From contig NZ_CP096255.1 in NCBI RefSeq assembly GCF_011516635.5, positions 1,920,501-1,984,500 on the forward strand: a stretch of DNA of 64,000 nucleotides, written 5' to 3'. Made by a program: the position numbers and the translations under genes. Source of the stretch: Bradyrhizobium barranii subsp. apii (GTDB lineage Bacteria > Pseudomonadota > Alphaproteobacteria > Rhizobiales > Xanthobacteraceae). Below the pieces are notes generated by a model, which saw only the letters and a program-made list of their open reading frames with translations, did no database searches and had not been told where the DNA came from. Positions 8,874-20,030 of this stretch are shown piece after piece (positions within the stretch are counted from its first letter, which is position 1; each line of letters opens with the position of its first letter).

Positions 8874-9782
8874 CTACGCGGCGACTTTCATCCGCCGCTC
8901 GATCTCGCGGTCGATCTGGGCTGCGAGCTCGCTGCTCACTTCCACCATCGGCAGGCGCACTTCGGGGCTGTCGATCAGGCCGCACCGCCACAGCCAGTAC
9001 TTCGCCGGCGCTGGGCTCGGCTCGGTGAACAACAGGCGCGTCAGCTCGGCGACCTCGTGCCAGCGCGCCTGCGCCGCGTCGTGGTTGCCTCGCTTCACCT
9101 CGGCATACACGGCCGCAAACGTCGCGGTCTCGACATGGGCGGATAGCACGATGCCGCCGTCGGCGCGGTCGGTGAGCGCCTCAAGGTAGTTCGCATCCTC
9201 GCCGGTGAGCACGCGAAAGCCCTTCGGCCTGTCGCGCAGGAGCGCGATGGATTGCTCGCGGTTCGCGCCGCAATCCTTCAGCCCGACGATGTTCCGATGT
9301 TCGGCAAGCCGCAGCAGCGTCTGGTTGGTGATGTTGACCGAGGTGCGATAGGGGATGTTGTAGAGCGCGATCGGCCACGCCGCGTGATCGGCAAGGGCTT
9401 CGAAATGAGCCAGCAGCCCGCGCTGCGAGGGCCGCACATAATAGGGGCTCGCGATCAGATAACCGTCGATCGGCCAGTCCGCGGTCTCGTCGAGGCGTTC
9501 CTTCAGCCGCGAAGTGTCCGCGCCTGACAGTCCGAGGCAGATCGGAATGCTGCGGCGCCCCCCCGCCATCTCGTCGCGCACGATGGCGACGAGGCGCTCG
9601 AGCTCGGCCGCGCGCAGCGTCATGCCTTCGCCGGAGGTCGCCCCCAGGATGAAGCCGTCGACGGCCTGCCCGCCATAGTGTCGCGTCAGCCGCCGCAGCG
9701 ACCTCTCGTCGAGAGCGCCGTCGCGAAACGGGGTCACCAGCGGCAGCCAGAGTCCGTGCAAATGATCTTGTAGACCGGTCAT
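8874..9782 (-). CDS. DapA-family aldolase/lyase (dihydrodipicolinate synthase-like)
   Basis: This 302-residue class I aldolase of the DapA/NanA superfamily begins LHGLWLPLVTPFRDGALDE. Family motifs are GATSGEGMTL (the G-x-T-GE phosphate/carboxylate loop), ASPYYVRPSQRGLLAHF, ALYNIPYRTSVNI with the catalytic Tyr, and IVGLKDCG with the Schiff-base Lys. Many such paralogues act on keto-deoxy sugars or hydroxyproline breakdown products, so diaminopimelate synthesis is only one option. I chose the ATG at 9782, with AGGAGA eight bases before it. An upstream in-frame start at 9827 would place the leader terminator inside the gene. It has its own leader with hairpins. Confidence 0.8.
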   Translation of the reverse strand: MTGLQDHLHGLWLPLVTPFRDGALDERSLRRLTRHYGGQAVDGFILGATSGEGMTLRAAELERLVAIVRDEMAGGRRSIPICLGLSGADTSRLKERLDETADWPIDGYLIASPYYVRPSQRGLLAHFEALADHAAWPIALYNIPYRTSVNITNQTLLRLAEHRNIVGLKDCGANREQSIALLRDRPKGFRVLTGEDANYLEALTDRADGGIVLSAHVETATFAAVYAEVKRGNHDAAQARWHEVAELTRLLFTEPSPAPAKYWLWRCGLIDSPEVRLPMVEVSSELAAQIDREIERRMKVAA

Positions 9783-10010
9783 GTTCCATCTCCTTCTCGG
9801 GAAAAAAACCTGAGACGGAGGGCACATGAAAAAACCCCGTCCAGGCGGCGGGGTTTCGGGATTTGCTTGCGATGACGAAGCTGTGTTAGCGCGCGCAAAA
9901 ATCCGAGGTCCCCGGATGGGGGCCTTTTTTCGAGGCGACTGCCTTGAACGAGATTGCGCACGACTTCGTGATCATTCGCAAATGATGCGGGGTGTACGTG
10001 GAACTGTCAA
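9783..10010 (-). promoter_or_regulatory. Leader of the DapA-family gene with two hairpins and a terminator (candidate attenuator)
   Basis: Reading the minus strand, TTGACA at 10010-10005 is followed after 17 bases by CATCAT, a plausible promoter. About 60 bases on there is a hairpin GGCCCCC-ATCC-GGGGACC (about 9907-9924). Then AAACCCCG pairs with CGGGGTTT (9832-9856) and is followed by six T, about 45 bases before the ATG. A terminator between promoter and start codon suggests attenuation or a small RNA. A 29-codon frame from about 9975 begins ATGATCACGAAG and ends before the second hairpin. It has no striking run of one amino acid. The mechanism is inferred, not shown. Confidence 0.45.
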
Positions 10011-10041
10011 TACACGCGGAACGTGAAACCAGAATGGGACA

Positions 10042-10075
10042 GAAAAAAAGCCGGGCTCAAGCGAGCCCGGCTTAA
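10042..10075 (-). terminator. Rho-independent terminator after trxB-lysR
   Basis: On the minus strand the arms AGCCGGGCTC and GAGCCCGGCT enclose a four-base loop and are followed by seven T. It lies about 170 bases beyond the lysR stop. The stretch 10076-10246 in between shows no gene. Confidence 0.8.
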
Positions 10076-10246
10076 GGTATTGGCCACGTGAGGCCGACAC
10101 AATCACCTTCCAAGAGGGATTATTGAACTCCCGCGCCACTGGAGGAGGGGGACAAATGCGCAACGCGAAGGCTCAGCGTGGAAACATTATGGGCTCGACG
10201 AGCGCCATGCAGCAACCGTCCAGGTCGCATGTCAGACATGCGGAAA

Positions 10247-11170
10247 TCAGGAAGGCCAGCGCTGCGCCTTGCTCACCACGAAGTCGCGGAACACCTGCAC
10301 GCGCGCGACTGTCTTCAACTCCTCGGGATAGACGAAATAAGTGTCGAGCTGGATCGAATCCGATTCTCCGAACAGCTGCACCAGGCGGCTCTGTTCCTCG
10401 ATCAGATAGTCCGGCAGCGCCGCGATGCCGAGGCCCTGCTGACAGGCGCGGACAAGGCCGAGGATGTTGTTCACTCTGAAATAGGCCTCGCGCGGACCAG
10501 AGCCGTTGCGGCCGGCTTCGACCAGCCAGTTGCGGTTCTGAAGATGCGGCGCGAAGTTGCCGTCGGAGAGCGTGATGATGCGGTGGGAGTCGAGCTCCTC
10601 GAGCGTGCGCGGCGTGCCGAAGCGCTTGATGTAATCCGGCGAGCAATAGGCGTGGAAGCCCATCGCGAACAACTTGCGCTGGATGAGATCCGGCTGCGTC
10701 GGCTTGCGAGTGCGGATCGCGACGTCCGCCTCGCGCATCGACAGGTCGAGCTCCTCGTCGGTGACGATCAGCGAGATCCGGATCTCCGGATAGAGCGCAG
10801 TGAACTCGCCGAGCCGCGGGATCAGCCAGTTGATGCCGACGCCGGGCGTGGTGGTGATCTTGAGGTCGCCGCTCGGCCGCTCGCGGCTGTCGGTCAGCTT
10901 GGCGCGCGCCGCCTGCAGCTGCATGAACACGTCATGCGCGGTGCGGAAGAGCAGGTCGCCCTGCTCGGTGAGGATCAGGCCGCGGGCATGGCGGTGGAAC
11001 AGTGAGACCGAGAGCTCCTGCTCCAGTGCCGAGACCTGGCGGGACACCGCCGATTGCGACAGGCCGAGCTGCTCGCCCGCATGCGTGAAGCTGCCCGCTT
11101 CCGCCGCCGCGTGAAACACCTTCAGCTTGTCCCAATCCATATCCGTAAATCCGTCGCGTGTTCGAGGCAT
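10247..11170 (-). CDS. LysR-family transcriptional regulator
   Basis: The product is 307 residues from ATG 11170, five bases after the trxB stop. A second ATG at 11140 would give 297 residues and is the more usual LysR N-terminus (MDWDKLKVFHAAAEAGSFTH). Residues about 10-70 form the winged helix-turn-helix with LGLSQSAVSRQVSALEQEL. A substrate-binding domain of about 200 residues follows, starting at GDLKITTTPGVGINWLIPRL. The effector cannot be deduced. Tight linkage behind trxB on the same strand suggests cotranscription, perhaps joint redox-related control, but that is inference. Confidence 0.85.
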   Translation of the reverse strand: MPRTRDGFTDMDWDKLKVFHAAAEAGSFTHAGEQLGLSQSAVSRQVSALEQELSVSLFHRHARGLILTEQGDLLFRTAHDVFMQLQAARAKLTDSRERPSGDLKITTTPGVGINWLIPRLGEFTALYPEIRISLIVTDEELDLSMREADVAIRTRKPTQPDLIQRKLFAMGFHAYCSPDYIKRFGTPRTLEELDSHRIITLSDGNFAPHLQNRNWLVEAGRNGSGPREAYFRVNNILGLVRACQQGLGIAALPDYLIEEQSRLVQLFGESDSIQLDTYFVYPEELKTVARVQVFRDFVVSKAQRWPS

Positions 11171-11175
11171 GATCT

Positions 11176-12141
11176 TTATTCCGCTGCAGCGCGCTCGCTG
11201 GCGCGCAGGGCCAGGAAACGTTCGGCTTCGAGAGCTGCCATGCAGCCGAGGCCGGCAGCCGTCACGGCCTGACGATAGGTCTCGTCGGCAACGTCGCCGG
11301 CGGCGAACAGGCCGGGCACCGAGGTGGCGGTCGAGTTCGGGGCGACCTCGACATAGCCCGACCGTTTCAGCTTGACCTGGTCCTTCACGAGCTCGGTCGC
11401 CGGCGCATGGCCGATGGCGATGAAGACACCGTCGGTCTTCACGTCCGTGAGCGCGCCGGTCTTGACGTTCTTCAGTCGCACATGGGTGACCTTGTTCGGG
11501 TTCTCGGTGCCGCAGATCTCGTCGACCGCGGAGTCCCAGACCACCTTGATCTTCGGGTGCTTGAACAGACGCTCCTGCAGGATGCGTTCGGCGCGGAAGT
11601 GATCGCGGCGATGCACGATGGTGACCTGCGAGGCATGGTTGGTGAGGTAAAGGGCTTCCTCGACCGCGGTATTGCCGCCGCCGACCACCACGACGTCCTT
11701 GTTGCGGTAGAAGAAGCCGTCGCAGGTGGCGCAGGCCGACACGCCACCGCCCTGGAATTTCGTTTCCGACGGGAGCCCGAGCCAGCGCGCCTGCGCGCCG
11801 GTGGCGAGGATGACGGCGTCGGCGAGATAGACGTCGCCGCTGTCGCAGGTGAGGCGGAACGGCCGCTGCATAGTCTCCAGCTTGGTGACCAGGTCGGAGA
11901 CGATCTTGGTGCCGACATGGACCGCCTGCTTCTCCATCTGCTCCATCAGCCAGGGGCCCTGGATCACGTCGGCGAAGCCCGGATAGTTCTCGACGTCGGT
12001 GGTGATGGTGAGCTGGCCGCCCGCCTGGATCCCCTGGATCAGGATCGGCTCGAGCATCGCGCGCGCTGCGTAGATCGCCGCCGTGTAGCCGGCGGGGCCG
12101 GAGCCAATAATGACGACCTTTGCATGAACAGTGGCAGACAT
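11176..12141 (-). CDS. trxB: Thioredoxin-disulfide reductase
   Basis: This 321-residue flavoprotein reduces thioredoxin with NADPH in the cytosol. The N-terminal FAD site is VVIIGSGPAGYTAAIYAARA. The redox-active pair is in GVSACATCDGFFY (CATC). The NADPH site is VVVVGGGNTAVEEALYL with HRRDHFRAE, and the C-terminal FAD contact is GLFAAGDVADETYRQAV. The length and all motifs are standard for a low-Mr TrxB. Start ATG 12141 is followed by a typical short N-terminus. It is divergent from the Lrp-type gene and heads a unit with lysR. Confidence 0.95.
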   Translation of the reverse strand: MSATVHAKVVIIGSGPAGYTAAIYAARAMLEPILIQGIQAGGQLTITTDVENYPGFADVIQGPWLMEQMEKQAVHVGTKIVSDLVTKLETMQRPFRLTCDSGDVYLADAVILATGAQARWLGLPSETKFQGGGVSACATCDGFFYRNKDVVVVGGGNTAVEEALYLTNHASQVTIVHRRDHFRAERILQERLFKHPKIKVVWDSAVDEICGTENPNKVTHVRLKNVKTGALTDVKTDGVFIAIGHAPATELVKDQVKLKRSGYVEVAPNSTATSVPGLFAAGDVADETYRQAVTAAGLGCMAALEAERFLALRASERAAAE

Positions 12142-12249
12142 TTTGACGGACGCCTTTCACGGGGGATCTGCAGCGCGGGTGCGGAACGTGCCGGGAGGCG
12201 TCGCGGAAGCGCTGAAATATCAGAGCTAATCTAAGCCTTCTGGTGAGCT

Positions 12250-12332
12250 ATGCAAGAATTGCATTCCCTGTCGGCGGATTTTTCCAACAGGGAACAAAAG
12301 TCGATTGCACTGCACGCGCAATAAAATTGCGC
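12250..12332. promoter_or_regulatory. Two palindromes between trxB and the Lrp-type gene (candidate Lrp sites)
   Basis: ATGCAA-GAA-TTGCAT (12250-12264) and GCGCAAT-AAA-ATTGCGC (12316-12332) are perfect inverted repeats with three-base centres. The second runs into GCAATTGC. They share the core GCAA-N3/5-TTGC and lie in the only intergenic space upstream of the regulator, the usual place of autoregulatory Lrp/AsnC sites. Control of trxB from the same sites is possible. Confidence 0.5.
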
Positions 12333-12406
12333 AATTGCTGCGGACTGGCTATGAGGATTGCGTCAAATCCACCAATACAGCCGCAAAGGCCAGGAGTTCC
12401 AATCAC

Positions 12407-12886
12407 GTGTCGCGGAACCTAGACGAGATCGACCTGAAAATTCTCACCGAGGTCCAGGCCGACGGTCGAATCACGAATGTCGAGCTGGCCAAGCGCGTCG
12501 GCATCTCGCCACCACCTTGCCTCCGCCGCGTCCGCGCGCTGGAGGAGGAGGGCTATATCCACGGCTATCGTGGCCTGCTCGACGCCCGCAAGCTCGGCTT
12601 CGACGTCACCGTATTCGCCGCGGTGCACCTGTCCAGCCAGGCCGAGGCCGATTTGCGCGCCTTCGAGGAGTTCGTCCGCGCCGAGCCCCTGGTGCGGGAA
12701 TGCTGGATGCTGTCGGGCGAGGTCGATTTCATCCTGAAATGCGTCGCGCCGGACATGGCCACCTTCCAGGATTTCGTGACGCACCTCACCGCCGCACCCC
12801 ATGTGCGTAACGTGCGCACGTCGCTGGTGCTGCATAATTCGAAATACGAGGCGGCCGTGCCGCTTGATGTGAAGGGGAGAAGGTAA
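12407..12886 (+). CDS. Lrp/AsnC-family transcriptional regulator
   Basis: The product is 159 residues from GTG 12407 (VSRNLDEIDLKILTEVQADG), the length of Lrp. The longer frame to 12305 lacks a good start, and CCAGGAG lies about ten bases before the GTG. The helix-turn-helix is VELAKRVGISPPPCLRRVRA. The RAM effector domain starts near residue 65 and carries the SGEVDFILKCVAPDM strand and the HVRNVRTSLVL end. It binds DNA as dimers or octamers and probably senses an amino acid. It is transcribed away from trxB, and perfect palindromes lie in its upstream region. Confidence 0.85.
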   Translation: MSRNLDEIDLKILTEVQADGRITNVELAKRVGISPPPCLRRVRALEEEGYIHGYRGLLDARKLGFDVTVFAAVHLSSQAEADLRAFEEFVRAEPLVRECWMLSGEVDFILKCVAPDMATFQDFVTHLTAAPHVRNVRTSLVLHNSKYEAAVPLDVKGRR

Positions 12887-12946
12887 GCCTTCTCCCTCTC
12901 CCGGTTCTTGCGGGGAGAGGCACACGGCCCTCGCAATACCCCGAAA

Positions 12947-12980
12947 CAAAAAGGCCGCGCAGGGCGCGGCCTTTTCAAAA
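12947..12980. terminator. Bidirectional terminator between the Lrp-type gene and greA
   Basis: GGCCGCGC and GCGCGGCC with a three-base loop are flanked by A on the left and TTTT on the right. They sit between convergent genes and can serve both strands. Confidence 0.8.
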
Positions 12981-13005
12981 CATCATCGCGCCTGGCGGCA
13001 AATCC

Positions 13006-13479
13006 TTACCGCCACTCTACCTTGGTGATCTCATACGCCTTGGCGCCGCCGGGGGCGTTGACCTCGACGGTTGAACCCTTCTTCTTGCCGATCAGCGCGC
13101 GCGCGAGCGGCGAGGTGATGGAGATGCGGCCCTTCTTGGCGTCGGCCTCGACCTCGCCGACGATCTGCCACACCGTCTTCTTCTCGGTGTCCTCGTCGAC
13201 CAGCGTCACAGTGGCGCCGAACTTGATGGTGTCGCCGGACAGCTTGGAAATATCGATGATGTCGGCGCGCGCGAGCTTGTCCTCGAGCTCGGCGATGCGG
13301 CCCTCATTGTGGGACTGCTCTTCCTTCGCGGCATGATATTCCGCGTTCTCCGACAGGTCGCCGTGCGAGCGCGCTTCCGCAATATGCTCGATGATGCGCG
13401 GACGGTCCTCGGACTGGCGCTTCTTCAATTCTTCCCCGAGCGCGGCAAAGCCGCCCGCTGTCATCGGAACCTTTTCCAT
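13006..13479 (-). CDS. greA: Transcription elongation factor GreA
   Basis: The product is 157 residues from ATG 13479 ([20 protein letters not shown]). The frame is open further upstream, but the extension is not GreA-like. The N-terminal coiled coil holds the acidic tip with [15 protein letters not shown], whose Asp and Glu coordinate the Mg that stimulates RNA cleavage in backtracked polymerase. The C-terminal FKBP-like domain includes [18 protein letters not shown] and ends with VEWR. AGAGAAGAG precedes the ATG. It is followed by the shared terminator and lies close to carB on the same strand, as in related genomes. Confidence 0.95.
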   Translation of the reverse strand: MEKVPMTAGGFAALGEELKKRQSEDRPRIIEHIAEARSHGDLSENAEYHAAKEEQSHNEGRIAELEDKLARADIIDISKLSGDTIKFGATVTLVDEDTEKKTVWQIVGEVEADAKKGRISITSPLARALIGKKKGSTVEVNAPGGAKAYEITKVEWR

Positions 13480-13689
13480 CTCTTCTCTCGTCCTTCGGCC
13501 GCGCGCCCCGGCAAGACACAGGGCGCGGCAACCTTGATTCGTCAGTACTTCCGGGGCTGAGTATACGGCCACCGGAACGGTTATGTGGGTCTGGCGCCGG
13601 AACAGAACAACCACAACGGCCGGACAGTTCCTCCGGCCATTGTGGCTTCATTGCCAGTCACTTAGCGGAAGCGTCGCCGTTGCTAGCGA

Positions 13690-17154
<3,465 letters not shown>

Positions 17155-17182
17155 CAACTCTCGCCGAAGTGGAATTTGGGCA

Positions 17183-17213
17183 CAAAAAAAGGGCGCGCTT
17201 GCCGCGCGTCCCC
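17183..17213 (-). terminator. Terminator after the MFS exporter gene
   Basis: On the minus strand GGGGACGCGCG pairs with CGCGCCC across a short loop and is followed by seven T. It sits between the exporter stop (17299) and the carB start (17154), so carB has its own promoter in the last 30 bases or within the leader. Confidence 0.7.
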
Positions 17214-17298
17214 TTGAGCCGAGAGCGCGGGGTCTCCCCTCGCGCGCGGGTGGGTCTTAGACCAGTTTTCGGGGCGGCGAAACCCCGAAAAACGCCCA

Positions 17299-18468
17299 TC
17301 AACCGGCAATTTTGACGGGTTTTGGACGTGCGTGCCAGCCACGGGCGAGATGCACCAGCAGCGAGGCTGCAACGCTCGATCCGCCGATCCAGCCAAGGTC
17401 GGTTGGCGAGAGGGTGGCCAGCACCGCGCCACCCAGGGCCCCGCCGATGGCGAAGCCGAGATACATGGCGGAGGCGTTGAGCGAGAGTGCGATCATCGAG
17501 GCCTGCGGCTCGATCCGGATGATGCTGGCGATCTGAGCCGGATAGAACGCCCAGCCCGAGATGCCCCAGAGGAAGATTGCGCCCAGCACCGCATAATGCG
17601 CCTGTCCCGGCATCAACTTCAGGACCAGCGAATGCAGGATCAGGGCGCTCGCCATGCCGGCGAGCCCGAGGCCTGCGGTCGCGAGCGTCCCGAGCCGGTC
17701 GGCCAGGACGCCGCCCAGCATATTCCCGATGGCGGCGGCGCCGCCGAACACCAGCAGCGCGAGGCTGATCTGCGCGGCGTCGAAGCCGAGGCCGTGCAAC
17801 GGGACCGCGAAATAGGTGAACACGGTGAAGCCGCCGACCGCCCATAAGATCGTGATCAGAAGCGCGATCACGACATTGCTGTGACGCGCCACCGCCAGCC
17901 GTTCGCTGAGCGAGGCGGTGTTGCGCGGCAGGCCGCGGGGCAGGCCAAGAAGCAGGCCGGCAAGCGCAACCGCGCCGATCAGGGCCACCATGGCAAAGGT
18001 CGCGCGCCAGCCGAGCAGGCTGCCGACGAGATTGCCGAGCGGGACGCCGATCACGGTTGCAACCGTGAGGCCCGAGGTCACCAGCGCCACCGCGCGGCCG
18101 CGCCGTTCGGGCGCGGCGACCGCCACCGATACGGCGAGCGCCGTCGGCATGCACAGTCCGGAGCCCAGCGCCATCAGCATGCGGGAGGCCAGCAGCAGGG
18201 CGTAGCTGGAAGCCACCGTCGCAACGAGATTTCCGGCGATGAAGGTCGATAGCGCCAGGGCCAGCACGGTGCGGCGGTCGATATTGTTCAGCGTCACCGC
18301 CAGGATCGGCGAACCCACCGCATAGGTGAGGGCGTAGGCGGTGACCAATTGGCCGGCGGCCGGGACGGAAATCGAAAGATCGGCGGCGATCGACGGCAAA
18401 AGCCCTGCAATGACAAAGCCTTCGGTACCAATCGCGAAGGCCGCGAGAGCCAGCCAGAACACGCTCAT
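17299..18468 (-). CDS. MFS exporter of the DHA1 (arabinose/purine efflux-like) group
   Basis: This 389-residue protein has twelve predicted spans and starts MSVFWLALAAFAIGTEGFVI, the usual opening of DHA1 exporters such as the PbuE/AraJ type. Further features are TAYALTYAVGSPILA (span 2), the inter-span NNIDRRTVLAL loop corresponding to motif A, and ASRMLMALGSGLCMPTALAV. The substrate is not readable; drugs, sugars or nucleosides are typical. It is divergent from an ArsR-type regulator, and two identical spaced palindromes lie between them, which points to repression by that regulator. Confidence 0.88.
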   Translation of the reverse strand: MSVFWLALAAFAIGTEGFVIAGLLPSIAADLSISVPAAGQLVTAYALTYAVGSPILAVTLNNIDRRTVLALALSTFIAGNLVATVASSYALLLASRMLMALGSGLCMPTALAVSVAVAAPERRGRAVALVTSGLTVATVIGVPLGNLVGSLLGWRATFAMVALIGAVALAGLLLGLPRGLPRNTASLSERLAVARHSNVVIALLITILWAVGGFTVFTYFAVPLHGLGFDAAQISLALLVFGGAAAIGNMLGGVLADRLGTLATAGLGLAGMASALILHSLVLKLMPGQAHYAVLGAIFLWGISGWAFYPAQIASIIRIEPQASMIALSLNASAMYLGFAIGGALGGAVLATLSPTDLGWIGGSSVAASLLVHLARGWHARPKPVKIAG

Positions 18469-18484
18469 TGGACAATATCCCTAT

Positions 18485-18550
18485 GTTCAACGTTTATTGA
18501 ACTATTGAATGCGATGGTCGAGAAGTCAATTGGTTCAAGAACTATTGAAC
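18485..18550. promoter_or_regulatory. Two GTTCAA-N6-TTGAAC operators between the MFS gene and its ArsR-type regulator
   Basis: Identical half-sites GTTCAA and TTGAAC with six bases between occur at 18485-18502 and 18533-18550. Their centres are 48 bases apart. An extra TTGAAT half-site follows the first. The spacing and position between divergent regulator and exporter are typical of ArsR-type control of both genes. Confidence 0.7.
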
Positions 18551-18580
18551 ATCACGGTCAGTTTGCTATGATTCCGAACC

Positions 18581-18952
18581 ATGAGCCGCACACCCCTTCA
18601 TCCCACCCGCGAGCAGATCGAGCTGCCGATGGTTCTGGATTGCCTGAGCGATCCGATCCGGTTGGCCATCGTCTATCAGCTCGCCCAGCAGGAACGTGTC
18701 AGCAGCGAACTCTGCTGTGGCGACTTCAGTGGCCTTTCCGGCAAATCCAACCTCGCCTACCATTTCGCCAAGCTGCGCGAATGCGGCCTGATGCTGACGC
18801 GCGTGGCGGGCACCAACCGCTTCATGCGGCTCCGCCGCGAAGATCTGGACGCGCGCTTTCCGGGGCTGCTCGATGCTGTCCTCAGCTCCGCAGCCAAGGA
18901 TGCCGACCGGCTACAGCTGCTGTCGGAGTGCGAAACGGCCGAAGTGGATTGA
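18581..18952 (+). CDS. ArsR-type helix-turn-helix repressor of the adjacent exporter
   Basis: This 123-residue winged helix protein has the ArsR opening LDCLSDPIRLAIVYQLAQQE. The recognition helix region is SGLSGKSNLAYHFAKLRECG, and a wing GTNRFMRLRREDL follows. It lacks the classical metal motif: CCGD near residue 45 has two Cys, but not the ELCVC of ArsR. A small-molecule or redox signal is therefore as likely as a metal. The start is ATG 18581. It is divergent from the MFS gene, with palindromic operators in between. The most economical role is local repressor of the exporter and itself. Confidence 0.85.
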   Translation: MSRTPLHPTREQIELPMVLDCLSDPIRLAIVYQLAQQERVSSELCCGDFSGLSGKSNLAYHFAKLRECGLMLTRVAGTNRFMRLRREDLDARFPGLLDAVLSSAAKDADRLQLLSECETAEVD

Positions 18953-19014
18953 ATTTGAGAGTTTTCGAGAATTTGCTTTGGGCGGTCCGTCGAAGCGTGC
19001 CCGTCTTCGCCCTT

Positions 19015-19083
19015 CGGGCTTCGCCGAGGCAGCCTTCGCACGATACGGCTTGCCTAGCCGAAGCTGGCGGAGCCAGCGAAGGC
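19015..19083. repeat. GC-rich stem-loop repeat beside the tRNA-like gene
   Basis: Overlapping short inverted repeats such as GCTGGCGGAGCCAGC, and AGCCTTCGCA against TGCGAAGGCT-like arms, lie directly 3' of the tRNA-like gene (minus strand). They could help 3' processing or be an intergenic repeat. I see no coding frame. Confidence 0.4.
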
Positions 19084-19159
19084 TGGAGACCCGGCCTGGA
19101 TTTGAACCAGGATGAAGAGCGTTGCACCGCCCTCGCGTAGACGCTTCCGCCACCGGGCC
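19084..19159 (-). tRNA. Divergent tRNA-Cys-like gene, anticodon probably GCA, CCA encoded
   Basis: On the minus strand 76 bases fold as a cloverleaf. The acceptor GGCCCGG pairs with CCGGGTC (one G-U), followed by discriminator T and CCA. The T arm CCTGG-TTCAAAT-CCAGG is perfect. The D stem is three pairs (GCG/CGC). The anticodon stem AGGGC/GCTCT closes a loop GGTGCAAC with TGCAA inside. U73 and GCA point to cysteine. Odd points: the anticodon loop is eight bases with this pairing (or six with an extra pair), and the D loop lacks the usual GG. It may be a working variant or a decaying copy. Confidence 0.6.
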
Positions 19160-19213
19160 GCGACGATCTTTACCTATCGGCGTGTGACAAGCCACCTCGG
19201 GCAGTCATTATGC

Positions 19214-19915
19214 TTAACGGACCAGAGGCGCCCGCGCGATGAAGGTCATGCGCCAGCGATTATGGCCGATATTGGTGTGGGCGCGCTGGACAGCGAAGCC
19301 GGCCGCGGTCAGCTTGGCGACGATCTCGTCCTCGCCATAGCGCTGAAGCCCGATGCGCGTGCGCAGATGACGGTAATCTGACAGCGCGGTGCTGATCAGC
19401 CCGATCAGCGCGTCCTTCAGGAAGCCGTGACGCAGGCCGAAGCTGAGCAGCGCCATCACATCCCTGAACATGCCGACATTGGGCTGCAAGATATCTCCGA
19501 GCACGAGCTTGCCGGACGGGGTCAGCAATCGCCGGATGTTCACAAGCGCGGCATCGAGCTCGTCCGGCGTCATGTATTGCGCGACCGAGTTCATCACCGC
19601 GAGGTCGATCGACTGGTCCTGCATTTTGCGGACGTCGTCGAGGGAGCGGACGCGGATCTTGGTGTTCGGGGCAAATCGCGCGATCAGCCGGCCACGCACG
19701 CCGGGGGCGGGCTCGGCGAGAATCAGCTTGCCGCAGGCCGCGGCCACCTGGCTCGCCGACAGCGCCTCGCCGCAGGCATAGTCGAGCACGGTCGCCTCGG
19801 GCGATGAGATGTAGCCGATGATGTCCCGCGCGATGATCTGGAAGTGCAAGTCGCGATGCAGCTTGCTGACATAGATCGTATGCGTGGAGTCGTAATAATC
19901 GATCCAATCGTCCAT
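19214..19915 (-). CDS. Class I SAM-dependent methyltransferase
   Basis: This 233-residue protein has the Rossmann methyltransferase order. Motif I is ATVLDYACGEALSASQVA (an altered GxGxG with CGEA), motif II is LILAEPAPGVRGRL, and motif IV is SIDLAVMNSVAQYMTPDELD. After GKLVLGDILQPN comes a helical region and a C-terminal strand WRMTFIARAP. The substrate is unknown. The start is ATG 19915. It stands alone on the minus strand, divergent from dps. The next feature downstream is the tRNA-like gene, 54 bases away. Confidence 0.8.
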   Translation of the reverse strand: MDDWIDYYDSTHTIYVSKLHRDLHFQIIARDIIGYISSPEATVLDYACGEALSASQVAAACGKLILAEPAPGVRGRLIARFAPNTKIRVRSLDDVRKMQDQSIDLAVMNSVAQYMTPDELDAALVNIRRLLTPSGKLVLGDILQPNVGMFRDVMALLSFGLRHGFLKDALIGLISTALSDYRHLRTRIGLQRYGEDEIVAKLTAAGFAVQRAHTNIGHNRWRMTFIARAPLVR

Positions 19916-20030
19916 GGTATTTCGTAGGTCCCGGCCAAACGGTTCCTGTCAAGGAACCGGCGCTGCCCGCCTTGCGTTAGGGGTGCGACGGCGCGCCGTC
20001 AATGTCCGCGTCCTAACAGGAAGGTTTCCC

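Noticed and set aside
9826..10026. Plus-strand 66-codon frame over the DapA-gene leader
   Set aside because: It begins within the terminator stem and has no ribosome site. The region is explained better by hairpins of the minus-strand leader.
10247..12160. A 637-codon frame spanning lysR and trxB on the minus strand, possible fusion
   Set aside because: The first 320 codons are a shadow of trxB in another frame (Arg/Gly-rich nonsense). The real genes are separate, with a five-base gap.
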